Below are positions 1 to 10,924 of a DNA stretch of 64,000 nt, piece by piece (positions within the stretch are counted from its first letter, which is position 1; every line of letters starts with the position of its first letter). The stretch is from positions 38,254-102,253 of the forward strand of contig JAUCBJ010007104.1 of NCBI GenBank assembly GCA_032718475.1. The letters are read 5' to 3'. The position numbers and the translations under genes were made by a program. A model generated the notes under the pieces. The model saw only the letters and a list, made by a program, of their open reading frames with translations, had not been told where the DNA came from and ran no database searches. This stretch comes from Nemertoderma westbladi. Its lineage: Eukaryota > Xenacoelomorpha > Nemertodermatida > Nemertodermatidae.

Positions 1-2195
1 ATATGTACCTTTATTTCTATCTCACAACTTATGCTAATTATAATATATTAATACATGTTCAGGTTCGGGACTATCTAGGCCAACTATTAATTTTACTTTT
101 ATGTAGTTTTAGGTAAATTAGATTGACATAATACTTACGTATATCGTAAATGTCTATATTTAGGGACATAGTTTGATTGTTGTAGTATTTTTGTTATAAA
201 TTAAAATAATATATTTTCTGTTTTGTTTAATAATGTATAATATAAATCCTTGTCATAATGACATTTTGGTTGTCATTCATCATCACCATAGTAACGGGCC
301 AATGTAAAAAAAATATGCTAAGGTAAAATATACGAACCCCAAAAAATAGTTTATTATTCAAAAATATTAAAATTACCATTAAGGACGTTTATTTTTATAA
401 TATATCTTGGAGTCAATTTACAATTTCAATTAAAACTCTAAAATTACGGTTAAAGCTATGCTTGACTAATTAACAGAAGGTGCAACATGTTTATTGGCAA
501 TTTGGATTTGTATATTTGTGTGCATTTAGATTTAATATAAAATGGATTAACTAAAAACTTAAATATTTTTTTAGTATATGTGTGTATGTTTTAATAACTA
601 AAAATATATATTAGATATATATACTGTATATATATACTGTATATATAAATATGCATTAAATCGGATAATAAATATGTTGTATTAGATTACACTGTATTGG
701 ATTGATAATTACTTAATTAATTTCTTAATAATAATGAATAATAGTTTTGTATGTAACGTTAACGTATATCGTTGGATGTTATAGGAGTGACTGATAGTGA
801 CAAAACTAATTATTGCCTTGTATAAAACAGTCACTTATAGGTAGAAGGTAGAGTTTAGAAAATAACGTGTCAAGTTTAGACATAGATTAATTAATTAATT
901 ATGAATGAATGATATCAATACGCCTATGATATTTACCAGTCCAGTATTTATTCAAAACTGAAACTGTTCATTTTAATTTTATTACTACAAACTGGCCAAA
1001 ATGTTGTTGATATAAAGAAATTGAATCTCAAACATATCTTATGATAAAAATACATTTTTTATCATGTGATATTTGTAAAAAAAAAGTGTGAGAAGTAGTT
1101 AAATGACAGAGCGGGACTTGTAAATTGATTGGTGACATAAACAATAGTTAGTGGTATATAATACAATACATTCGTTTATATGAACAGTTAATCTTGTATG
1201 TTTAATGTCTTTTAACGGTGCTATCCGTATTTGTGCATTGGTATTTCCATTAATTAATATTGAAATATTGTAGAAGAAATTATTATAGTTTTCAATAACA
1301 TTGGAAGATAATATTATTTAAATAAATATTATTAATCAGGAAGCCCAAACCGTACAAAATATTTAATAATTTTTGCAAATTTCAGCTTTTAAAATTATTT
1401 TAATAATAATAATAATAACAAGAATGCCAGCGAGTGGTGGTAATAATGGACGGATCCATTGCTATCAATATTGTTGTGGTAATAATTTACGCGCCTATAT
1501 GAAGGGAAGCCTAATAACGAAAAACGAAACATTGGACAAAGTACACAATATAGTAAAAAATATATTGTATGTTAAAATAATACTGTTTGCAGGAAATGTA
1601 TCTTCGCCTACAATTCTAAACGAAATAAAACGAAAATTTCGCATAAAGCATGTCCAATACATGCTCCCTATGGGGTATTGACAGAATTTTGATTGAGAAA
1701 ATTATACGATTATGATCGGTCATTCTAGAATTAATTTCACTATTGCAAGGCAACCAACAGGTCCCTCGCAACCAAAACCTTGCATACACAAATAGGTCCG
1801 ATAATGAACCTAACATCAAAGTTTCATCCAAGTCCATCAACATTAAGCGCAAGAAGTTGTGTGTATACAAACAAACACGTGTAAGAAATAAGAACATTGA
1901 GCATTGGATCTTGGACAAAGAACTTGGATCCGTTTGAAGTCCCAGATGGCTCATAGCCATTTTGAAGGCCTACATTGTTTTATATTATATGAAACAAAAT
2001 ATGTGAGCCATAATGTAATATTTTGTGTTCAAATTGCATTACTGCATTCCTTCAATTAAAATCAATTAAAGTAGCTGAACTATTAATAGCCAATTCAACC
2101 CAATGATATTAGTTGTATGCTATATTTAATTATATTTAAATGATATTTTATTCAATAAAAACTAAGTGAATTATTTGTATTTTCAAGGACTAATT
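1..2195. other. AT-rich intergenic sequence, no gene recognised
   Basis: Very AT-rich sequence with short alternating TA runs (for example around 605-650, where TATATACTG is repeated). Open frames at 1373-1681 (plus) and 1616-1960 (minus) are short, overlap on opposite strands, and show no recognisable protein motif or splice context. I see no RNA gene here. Confidence 0.6.
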
Positions 2196-2375
2196 ACTAA
2201 CGTAATCAGCAGCTTGGTCTGGTGGTGGCAATCCTGGGTTTCCAATCAGTAGGACTGGTTCGATCCATAGATGGGTCAGCTCTGTTTGGGCACAGTAATG
2301 CTTTAAACTAGCTCAACCCTGGCTTTCATCCTTGACTGGTCGATAAATGAATGAGAAGCAAGGTAAGGTAATTCG
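2196..2375 (+). repeat. Possible tRNA-derived SINE
   Basis: A GC-richer island just upstream of the minisatellite. It contains an A-box-like stretch (TGGTCTGGTGG, about 2216) and, roughly 50 bp downstream, a good B-box (GGTTCGATCC, about 2269), the spacing expected of an internal RNA polymerase III promoter. The rest does not fold as a full tRNA cloverleaf by eye, so a tRNA-derived SINE or tRNA relic is the more likely reading. No second copy was found in the window. Confidence 0.35.
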
Positions 2376-5300
2376 GGAAACATAGTGGAAGTGTTTACTG
2401 TCACCCACGGTTGTGAACAGGCATTCCTTTAGGAAACAGGGTGGAATGGTTTACTGTGGACGATCACCCACGGTTGTGAACAGGCATTCCTTTAGGAAAC
2501 AGGGTGGAATGGTTTACTGTGGAAGATTACCCATGATGGTGAACAGGCATTCCTTTATGAAACAGAGTGGAAGGGATTGGTTTACTGTGGAAAATTACCC
2601 ATGGTTGTGAACAGGCATTCCTTTAGGAAACAAAGTGGAAGGGTTTACTGTGGAAGATCAACCATGGTTGTGAACAGGCCTTCCTTTAGGAAACAGGATG
2701 GAATGGTTTACTGTGGAAGATCAACCATGGTTGTGAACAGGCACTCCTTTAGGAAACAGGGTGGAATGGTTTACTGTGGAAGATCACCCATGACGGTGAA
2801 CAGGCATTCCTTTAGGAAACAGGGTGGAATGGTTTACTGTGGAAGATCAACCATGGTTGTGAACAGGCATTCTTTTAGGAAACAGGGTTGAATGGTTTAC
2901 TGTGGAAGATCACCCATGATGGTGAACAGGCATTGCTTTAGGAAACAGGGTGGAATGGTTTACTGTGGAAGATCAACCATGGTTGTGAACAGGCATTCCT
3001 TTAGGAAACAGGGTGGAATGGTTTACTGTGGAAGATCACCCATGGTTGTGAACAGGCATTCCTTTAGGAAATAGGGTGGAATGGTTTACTGTGGAAGATT
3101 ACCCATGATGGTGAACAGGCATTCCTTTAGGTAGCAGGGTGGAATGGTTTACTGTGGAAGATCACCCATGGTTATGAACAGGCATTCCTTTAGGAAACAA
3201 AGTGGAAGGGTTTACTGTGGAAGATCAACCATGGTTGTGAACAGGCATTCCTTTAGGAAACAGGGTGGAATGGTTTACTTTGGAAGATCACCCATGGTTG
3301 TGAACAGGCATTCCTTTAGGAAACAGAGTGCAAGGGATTGGTTTACTGTGGAAGATTACCCATGGTTGTGAACAGGCATTCCTTTAGGAAACAGGGTGGA
3401 ATGGTTTACTGTGGAAGATTACCCATGGTTGTGAACAGGCATTCCTTTAGGAAACAGGGTGGAATGGTTTACTGTGGAAGATCACCCATGGTTGTGAACA
3501 GGCATTCCTTTAGGAAACAGGGTGGAATGGTTTACTGTGGAAGATTACCCATGGTGGTGAACAGGATTCCTTTAGGTAACAGGGTGGAATGGTTTACTGT
3601 GGAAGATCACCCATGGTGGTGAACAGGCATTCCTTTAGGAAACAGGGTGAAATGGTTTAATGTGGAAGATTACCCATGATGGTGAACAGGCATTCCTTTA
3701 GGTAGCAGGGTGGAATGGTTTACTGTGGACGATCACCCATGGTTGTGAACAGGCATTCCTTTAGGAAACAGGGTGGAATGGTTTACTGTGGAAGATTACC
3801 CATGGTGGTGAACAGGCATTCCTTTAGGTAACAGGGTGGAATGGTTTACTGTGGAAGATCACCCATGGTTGTGAACAGGCATTCCTTTAGGAAACAGGGT
3901 GGAATGGTTTACTGTGGAAGATCAACCATGGTTGTGAACAGGCACTCCTTTAGGAAACAGGGTGGAATGGTTTACTGTGGAAGATCACCCATGATGGTGA
4001 ACAGGCATTCCTTTAGGTAGCAGGGTGGAATGGTTTACTGAGGAAGATTACCCATGGTTGTGAACAGGCATTCCTTTAGGAAACAGGGTGGAATGGTTTA
4101 CTGTGGAAGATTACCCATGATGGTGAACAGGCATTCCTTTAGGTAGCAGGGTGGAATGGTTTACTGTGGAAGATTACCCATGATGGTGAACAGGCATTCC
4201 TTTAGGAAACAGAGTGGAAGTGTTTGAGGAAGATCACCCATATGGTGGTGATCAGGTATTCCTTTGGGAAACAGAGTGGAAGGGTTTACTGTGGAAGATC
4301 ACCCATTGTGGTGAACAGGCATTCCTTTAGGAAACAGGAAGGAATGGTTTACTGTGGAAGATCACCCATGGTGGTGAACAGGCATTCCTTTAGGAAACAG
4401 GGTGGAAGTGTTTACTGTGGAAGATCACCCATGGTGGTGAACAGGCATTCCATTAGGAAACAGAGTGGAAGTGTTTACTGTGGAAGATCACCCATGGTGG
4501 TGAACAGGTATACTTTTGGGAAACAAAGTGGAAGTGTTTACTGTGGAAGATCACCCATGGTGGTGAACAGGTATTTCTTTGGGAAACAGAGTGGAAGGGT
4601 TTACTGTGGAAGATCAGCCATGGTGATGAACAGGCATTCCTTTAGGAAACAGGGTGGAATGGTTTACTGTGGAAGATCACCCATGGTGGTGAACAGGCAT
4701 TCCTTTAGGAAGCAGAGGGGAAGTGTTTACTGTGGAAGATCACCCATAGTGATGAACAGGTATTATTTTGGGAAACAGAGTGGAGGGGTTTACTGTGGAA
4801 GATCACCCATGGTGGTGAACAGGCATTCCTTTGGGAAACAGAGCGAAAGGGTTTACTGTGGAAGATCACCCATGGTGGTGAACTGGCATTCCTTTAGGAA
4901 ACAGGGTGGAATGGTTTACTGTGGAAGATCACCCATGGTGGTGAACAGGCATTCCTTTAGGAAACAGAGTTGAAGGAGGGTTTACTGTGGAAGATCACCC
5001 ATGGTGGTAAACAGGCATTCCTTTAGGAAAGAAATTGGAAGGGTTTACTGTGGAAGATCACCCATGCTGGTGAACAGGCATTCCTTTAGGAAACAGAGTG
5101 GAAGTGTTTACTGTGGAAGATCACCCATGGTGGGGTGGTGAACAGGTATTATTTTGGGAAACAGAGTGGAAGGGTTTAGGTGAACAGGCATTCCTTTGGG
5201 AAACAGAGCGAAAGGGTTTACTGTGGAAGATCACCCATGGTGGTGAACAGGCATTCCTTAAGGAAACAGAGTGGATGGGTTTACTGTGGAAGATCGCCCA

Positions 5301-6035
5301 TGGTGGTGAACAGGCATTCCTTTAGGAAACAGAGTGGAAGTGTTTACTGTGGAAGATCACCCATGGTGGTGAACAGGTAATAATTTGGGAAACAGAGTGG
5401 AAGTGTTTACTGTGGAAGATCACCCATGGTGGTGAACAGGCATTCCTTTGGGAAACAGAGCGAAAGTGTTTACTGTGGAAGATCACCCATGGTGGTGAAC
5501 AGGCATTCCTTTGGGAAACAGAGCGAAAGGGTTTACTGTGGAAGATCACCCATGGTGGTGAACTGGCCTTCCTTTAGGAAACAGTGTGGAATGGTTTACT
5601 GTGGAAGATCACCCATGGTGGTGAACAGGTATTCCTTTAGGAAACAGAGTGGAATGGTTTACTGTGGAAGATCACCCATGGTGGTGAACTGGCCTTCCTT
5701 TAGGAAACAGTGTGGAATGGTTTACTGTGGAAGATCACCCATGGTGGTGAACAGGTATTCCTTTAGGAAACAGTGTGGAATGGTTTACTGTGGAAGATCA
5801 CCCATGGTGGTGAACAGGTATTCCTTTAGGAAACAGAGTGGAATGGTTTACTGTGGAAGATCACCCATGGTGGTGAACTGGCCTTCCTTTAGGAAACAGT
5901 GTGGAATGGTTTACTGTGGAAGATCACCCATGGTGGTGAACAGGTATTCCTTTAGGAAACAGAGTGGAAGGGTTTACTGTGGAAGATCACCCATGGTGGT
6001 GAACAGGCATTCCTTTAGGAAACAGAGTGGAAGGA
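2375..6035 (+). repeat. 63-bp minisatellite, about 58 copies
   Basis: Tandem array of a 63-bp unit containing GTGAACAGGCATTCCTTTAG and, further on, TTTACTGTGGAAGATCACCC. Because 63 is 21 codons, the plus strand reads as a repeated 21-residue peptide with the core NRHSFRKQ...VYCGRSP, uninterrupted over 4224-4973 and 5426-6046 but broken by stops, indels and unit variants elsewhere. The array has two zones: up to about 4.2 kb most units carry GTTGTGAAC and GGGTGGAATGG, after that GTGGTGAAC and GAGTGGAAG dominate. There is no initiating exon, splice site or conserved domain, so I treat it as a minisatellite rather than a gene. Confidence 0.93.
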
Positions 6036-8412
6036 TTATCGTCTAAATTCGGCTCAATATCGCACATTTGTTTTACTGATGGAAAGCACACATGACTCTA
6101 AAATGACTTCCGTTGGACTTGTTGACATAAAGGAATGCTGTTCACGTTAAACAATTTTATTTGCATACAATATTTAGTCCCGTCACTGCAAACTGGATAA
6201 TAAAGCTGCACTCATTAACATAAATGGAAATAATACATTCTGGAATACGGTAATTTATGTTGTTTCACCATGTTATTGATTACTTTGCAGCGTTAAGAGT
6301 AATTCACCAAAACGCTGATAAGTTGACATTGTAACAAAAATTCTGACTCACCCATGGAAGATGAGTTGTGTAACTATTACCATTTGAAGTTTCATGAAAT
6401 CTCATAACCCTGAATAACGGCACTATATTCCAGGACATGGTGTATAGAAAGAGTCTCAGGGCGTAAAGATAGCAGGGCTAGGAGATTAGACTAGGAACGG
6501 ACCACGTTAGGTTGAGCAGCCCCTTTATAACACTGGAAGCCCAAAGATTATACAAAATCCAAAACTATCACTAATCCATCCATCAATAAAACCATCCCAG
6601 TCAGGAATCCTTAGAGGGCGACCTGCTGAGATTCCCCCTTGGCTAATATCAACAACTTAAACGGGACTCGTTCAGGAGACGTGCACAAGTCCATTACTGA
6701 GGATACTTCCTACAGCTATAAATGCCGCATTGTTTCTATTGGGAGCTCAACAGCACTTCTAACCACCCATAAAGTTCCTTATTAATGAACTAATTTTGCA
6801 ATCAATTAAATTAAATTGCCAGTAATTTTTTCGATGGATCACTAGAAGTACTCATTTGCAATTTGGCCTTGATTATCGTGGCCTGACACTAAACTGAAAA
6901 CGCTTTGCACCTAGAGCAAATTACACTAAAAATTAATAACTACATACTGAAATATAATTTTTAAGCGTTATGACCCGAGTGTATTATATGACGAGCGAGC
7001 GCAACGAGGGAGATTTACATAAAAACAAAACAAGGGCCTTTAGCGCTGATTCAGTGATGTAAGTAAATTTTGTTACACCATTTATTTTTGTTTTATATTA
7101 ATTAAGAAATCAAAGTAAAAAACTAAAAAAGTGAAAATTTAAAAATTAAATAATGTGGGAAAATTTTTGTTCTCACTATCAGCTCTCGCAAGCAAGCAAA
7201 CAGTCGGCCGAAGCCGGAGGCGACCCGAAGGCTCCTCTTTCGATAGCTGCTACCCGAGGGTAGGGGTGGGCGCTACTCCTATCCCAAGATTTGCTCCCAG
7301 TTATTTAACTGGTAATCAGCTGTCGACTCTATATTTATTTACCTCATTTGAATAGTGAAAAAGGGGTGTAAGAAATGTAATAAACGATTCGAATTTAATG
7401 ACTGTATATTATACCGGTCAATTAATTATATGTATTTGCATATACCCCTTTCCATATATTAACAATTAAAAAGACCCCAGGAAAAATATATTATGAATGA
7501 AATAAAAAGATTCATCTCCACCAGTGCTACACGTATTCGTATACATTACAGTAACTCAACTCACCCTAAATCTAAGGACACTCGCAAATTTCCAGACTCA
7601 CAGGGCCAGGGGTCTAGTAATGCGATGCTATGATTGGCTAATACTGAAACTCATTAAAACTCGACTAATATAAAACGAAATGTTTCAATTCTCGTTAGAC
7701 ATCACCACATCCCACACAATGAGTATTTATTAGAAGAAGAAAATAATAAGTGTGCAACATTCTGGGTTTTACAATGAGGACATCAGGCTATTACATTCTG
7801 ATTATTTTACAATGACATTTAATGATTTTTCACAGAATGTAGCGGGCTACTTTAACATACTATGTAATATGCTTTTTGCCATCTAATTTAGGGAATCTAA
7901 TACGGGAATAACAATCACTTATTTTACAACATCTGCAGTAGCTAGCTACTAAAAGTACCCAGATGTATTGCGGCTCCTTACAAGTCTAGTTGTCTGTTTC
8001 GCAAATAAATGACAAATGTAATAAATAATTATATTTCATATTAATTAATTGCTAACACTTCCGCCCAAACACCCACATACCGAAACACACCTTATGTGAA
8101 ATGAACGCACCTATAAAGTATAAGTTGAATTGAATGATTGGGCCAATTAATTTTATGTAACAAACAGATACCGGTAGCTGATTACCAGTGATAAATTAAA
8201 CTTTAACCTGTGCGCCATTGACAATCGTTTATTGTTTTGGTTTTAATAGCATGCCACTGAAACTTATTCCTTTCCATTATTATAATTACTAACATTATTA
8301 GTTAGCCGAGAAATTAATTCGCCGAGATTAAATTTGTATCAACCCCCCCGCCCGCCCTTCTCCATGTTCACACTTTGAGATTGACCTACGGCACCACCAG
8401 TCCTCCCGTGCG
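6036..8412. other. Intergenic sequence downstream of COG4
   Basis: No gene recognised. At about 6124-6145 there is a short inverted match to the neighbouring minisatellite unit (AAAGGAATGC then TGTTCAC). Sequence around 7190-7330 is GC-richer, with an open frame of 66 codons but no recognisable motif. The right part is the expected 3' untranslated and downstream region of the minus-strand COG4 gene. Confidence 0.5.
8228..8233 (-). promoter_or_regulatory. Candidate poly(A) signal of COG4
   Basis: TTTATT on the plus strand, AATAAA on the minus strand, about 180 nt downstream of the COG4 stop codon. It is the first canonical signal I see in a sensible position. Other AATAAA-like hexamers exist further downstream in this AT-rich DNA. 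Confidence 0.35.
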
Positions 8413-9549
8413 CTACAATTTTAACCGACGGACATCTTCGGAGAGGAACTCAACCCTGAGATTCAACGTCTGCCGCGCCTCCACCGGGCTGAGTCGCCAC
8501 ACAAACCCGGAATTCGGCCCCCAGTACTCGTGGACCTCGGAGAGTCTCTCGAGATTCAACAGAGTCGCCATCTGGCTGAGACGCGAGAACTTATCTCTGG
8601 CGGACCAGGTGGTCGCGGAGCTGAGGTAGGCGGTGAGCGAACGAACCTCCCGGTCGAACTGCAGCCCGCCGAGTCGGTTAAACCGCGACTTAACCACGGA
8701 TCGCTCCAACAGAATAACCACCTCGGAAGTCAACGACGATATAAAACCATCGAATATCCTCGGGAGTAAACTCTCTCGGAAGGTCGCGATCAGCGCGTCG
8801 AGATTCCCCATGAAGGACTCAACCCACGGATTGCCGGACTCCGACTCCAGGAACTCTTCCTCCGTCAGCTCCCGATTAACCTCGTTGAACGACTCGACCC
8901 ACGGCTTTATCTGCGGGCGGATCGCCGAAGACATCAACAACGAGACTCCGAACTCAACCAACTCGTTAAACTTCACCCCGACTGCGGCGAAATCTGCGAG
9001 ACAACTATGGAACTTCGCGTCGTTCTGGTCGCCTTCCAGACGAACTTTAAGGAATTCCTCCTCAAGCGATCGCTTCATCGTAGCCGCGTATTCCGCGCAA
9101 GTAGCCGCGTTATTCAACGCGAGGAGGAACGCGGTCTTCGCCTTGACCATGGACTCGGTCGAACCGGCGGTGAACTTCCCCTGAGCGAATCCGCTCTGCA
9201 GCACCGCGAACGTGTGGTCCAGCAGCCCCGACGGGAACCCAACACGGATACTCGCGTACAGAACCTCCCGGAGATCCGATTCGATTAGACTCGTCGCGTG
9301 GTTGCACATGGCGCAGGTCGCGTCGATGGAGGAGCTAGAGAGAGCGCGGTTCAAACACTTCTTAACGATAAAGAAAGTATCGTCCACCATGCTCGAGGAT
9401 AGGGATGTGTCGTCGTTTAGCTCGACGGCCTTGTAGAAAGATTCCCGTTGGAAGTATTCCTCCAAGGGAATGTAACCGCCTATAAGTTCCTGCATCGTTC
9501 GACTGAGTTTGCAATCCAATAAAAGTCCCTCTAGTTTCCCGAGTTCCTC
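8413..9549 (-). CDS. COG4: COG4, exon 2 (C-terminal half), conserved oligomeric Golgi complex subunit 4
   Basis: Second and last coding exon, 379 codons including the TAG stop. It begins after a clear acceptor (TTTAATTTAG at 9559-9550) in phase 0, continuing the frame of the upstream exon. It carries the family's most conserved stretches: TMQELIGGYIPLEEYF, SSMVDDTFFIVKKC with RALSSSSID, FNRLGGLQFDREVRSL, RDKFSRLSQMATLLNLERL and YWGPNSG, and it ends SEDVRRLKL just as known COG4 proteins do. These C-terminal segments form the helical-bundle domain of this tethering subunit. With exon 1 the protein is 746 residues, or 734 from an internal Met, close to the roughly 785 of vertebrate COG4. No frameshift or stop is seen. 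The exon is GC-rich compared with its AT-rich flanks, as expected for a constrained coding exon. Confidence 0.95.
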   Translation of the reverse strand, partial: EELGKLEGLLLDCKLSRTMQELIGGYIPLEEYFQRESFYKAVELNDDTSLSSSMVDDTFFIVKKCLNRALSSSSIDATCAMCNHATSLIESDLREVLYASIRVGFPSGLLDHTFAVLQSGFAQGKFTAGSTESMVKAKTAFLLALNNAATCAEYAATMKRSLEEEFLKVRLEGDQNDAKFHSCLADFAAVGVKFNELVEFGVSLLMSSAIRPQIKPWVESFNEVNRELTEEEFLESESGNPWVESFMGNLDALIATFRESLLPRIFDGFISSLTSEVVILLERSVVKSRFNRLGGLQFDREVRSLTAYLSSATTWSARDKFSRLSQMATLLNLERLSEVHEYWGPNSGFVWRLSPVEARQTLNLRVEFLSEDVRRLKL

Positions 9550-9820
9550 CTAAATTAAATTTTATTTATTAAATAATATTATTAATCGCACGATTACGAA
9601 CGGTACTACACACAGTAATATAGCACACTAGCTCAGCTAACATAGAAGGTCTACAGTATCACATTTATTATTTTTTTTCCTTTGCTACTAAATAACTTAT
9701 ATCGATATCAATCTGTCAATTAATTATAAATATTTTGTCAACTTAAATACAGTAGAAACCCGGTGCCTTGGAATGAAACTAAATATGTGTTGTGTAGCAA
9801 TAAATTATTATATAATTCAC
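9550..9820 (-). other. COG4 intron 1
   Basis: A 271-bp AT-rich intron, the only one in the coding region. The donor is CAG|GTGAAT (exon edge at 9821) and the acceptor is TTTAG|GAGGAA (exon edge at 9549). The phase-0 junction joins ESKQ to EELGKLEG and restores an uninterrupted COG4 reading frame. Confidence 0.88.
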
Positions 9821-10924
9821 CTGTTTGGATTCCAGGCCCTCCAGATTAGCTGTAACTTTAATCCGAATAAAATTCAGAAACATCGAGGTTCTAGAATTGA
9901 GTAGCGCTGCTTCGGACAGCACTGGATCGAGTTGTCGGGGGTCGGGTCTGTCGGTCGTCCTACTCGATGCGACGGCGCTCAACGACTCGGTCCAACCGGA
10001 TCTGGTCTGGAACGCCTCGACAATCGAACGGGACTGGCCGTCGACCTCTATCTGCAGAGGGCGAACGATGGCCAACAGGTGCCCCGGCCCGTAGTACGTG
10101 TCTACTAGAGGCTGCTCGCGATCAATAACCCGGGCCACGTCCTCGAATAAAGCCGTGAGTAAACCGGCGTAACTCCCCGGAGAACCGCCGGCGAGATGGA
10201 GTTTCTCCGCGCACCGCCGGGAGATCGTACGACGCAAGTATTCCGCGAACCGAGCCATGCCTTCAGCGTGCTGGTTAATCAACGGGAAAATCTTAAAAAA
10301 TCGATTAATTGATGCTAAATCGTTGCTTTCGATAGCTGCGTCGAATTTATCCGCTACTATTTGTTTAAGTTTATTTTCTGCTTCGTGGAGGAGTTTGAAG
10401 GAATCCTCGAATCTATCGGTTTGGTCCGGGGCAGCGCGTATAAGCGTGGTTTCGTCCAGACCGAGGTAGCGGTGTATGTGGCCCGCGGCCTGTTCGTAAG
10501 CACCCGAATCCAACGCGGATTGGATCCCCTCCGTGCTGAGTTTTAGATCGAGGACGTCGTCCGCGCGATGCATCGCCTCGGTACAACGGCATCGCGCCGT
10601 GTCGAGAGCTCGGACCTTCCCGCTCACCGTGTCCGCGAGTTTGTGGGTCCCTTCTACCCTGGTTGCCAAGGCGACGGCGTCCGAGTGAATGTCCCCCAGT
10701 TTAGGAAGAGTTTCGTAAAGTTGTTTCATTCTTCTCTCCAATGCATTTCGTCCGGTTAATACTTCTTTGAGTTGATCGCTCAAATAGTCGTTGTAAACGT
10801 CGAGTTGCTTTAGAGCCTCGTCGATGTCTTCTATTGATGTAAGATTGACCATAACTTCAGAGTCGGGGATATTGGTAACATTATCCATTATGGCAATACG
10901 TAGGCTTACCTTACATTTCAGCAT
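9821..10924 (-). CDS. COG4: COG4, exon 1 (N-terminal half), conserved oligomeric Golgi complex subunit 4
   Basis: First coding exon, 368 codons. COG4 is a lobe A subunit of the conserved oligomeric Golgi complex, a peripheral membrane tether for retrograde intra-Golgi vesicles. Recognisable features in order are an N-terminal predicted coiled coil (residues about 25-75), RADDVLDLKLSTEGIQSAL, YEQAAGHIHRYLGLDE, NRFFKIFPLINQHAEGMARF, VDTYYGPGHLLAIV and RQLDPVLSEAALLNSRTSMF, all in the order found in the family. The first ATG is at 10924. A second ATG at 10888 (giving MDNVTNIP) is equally possible, since the first twelve residues are not conserved. Upstream sequence shows no TATA box. Carrying the whole gene on two exons is intron-poor compared with vertebrate COG4. 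Confidence 0.95.

Noticed and set aside
4224-4973. 249-codon frame in the 63-bp minisatellite as a gene
   Set aside because: No start context, splice sites or homologous domain. Neighbouring units contain stops and frame changes. Kept only as an observation.
8375-9436. Several plus-strand frames opposite COG4 and INPP4 exons
   Set aside because: Shadows of GC-rich coding exons on the other strand.
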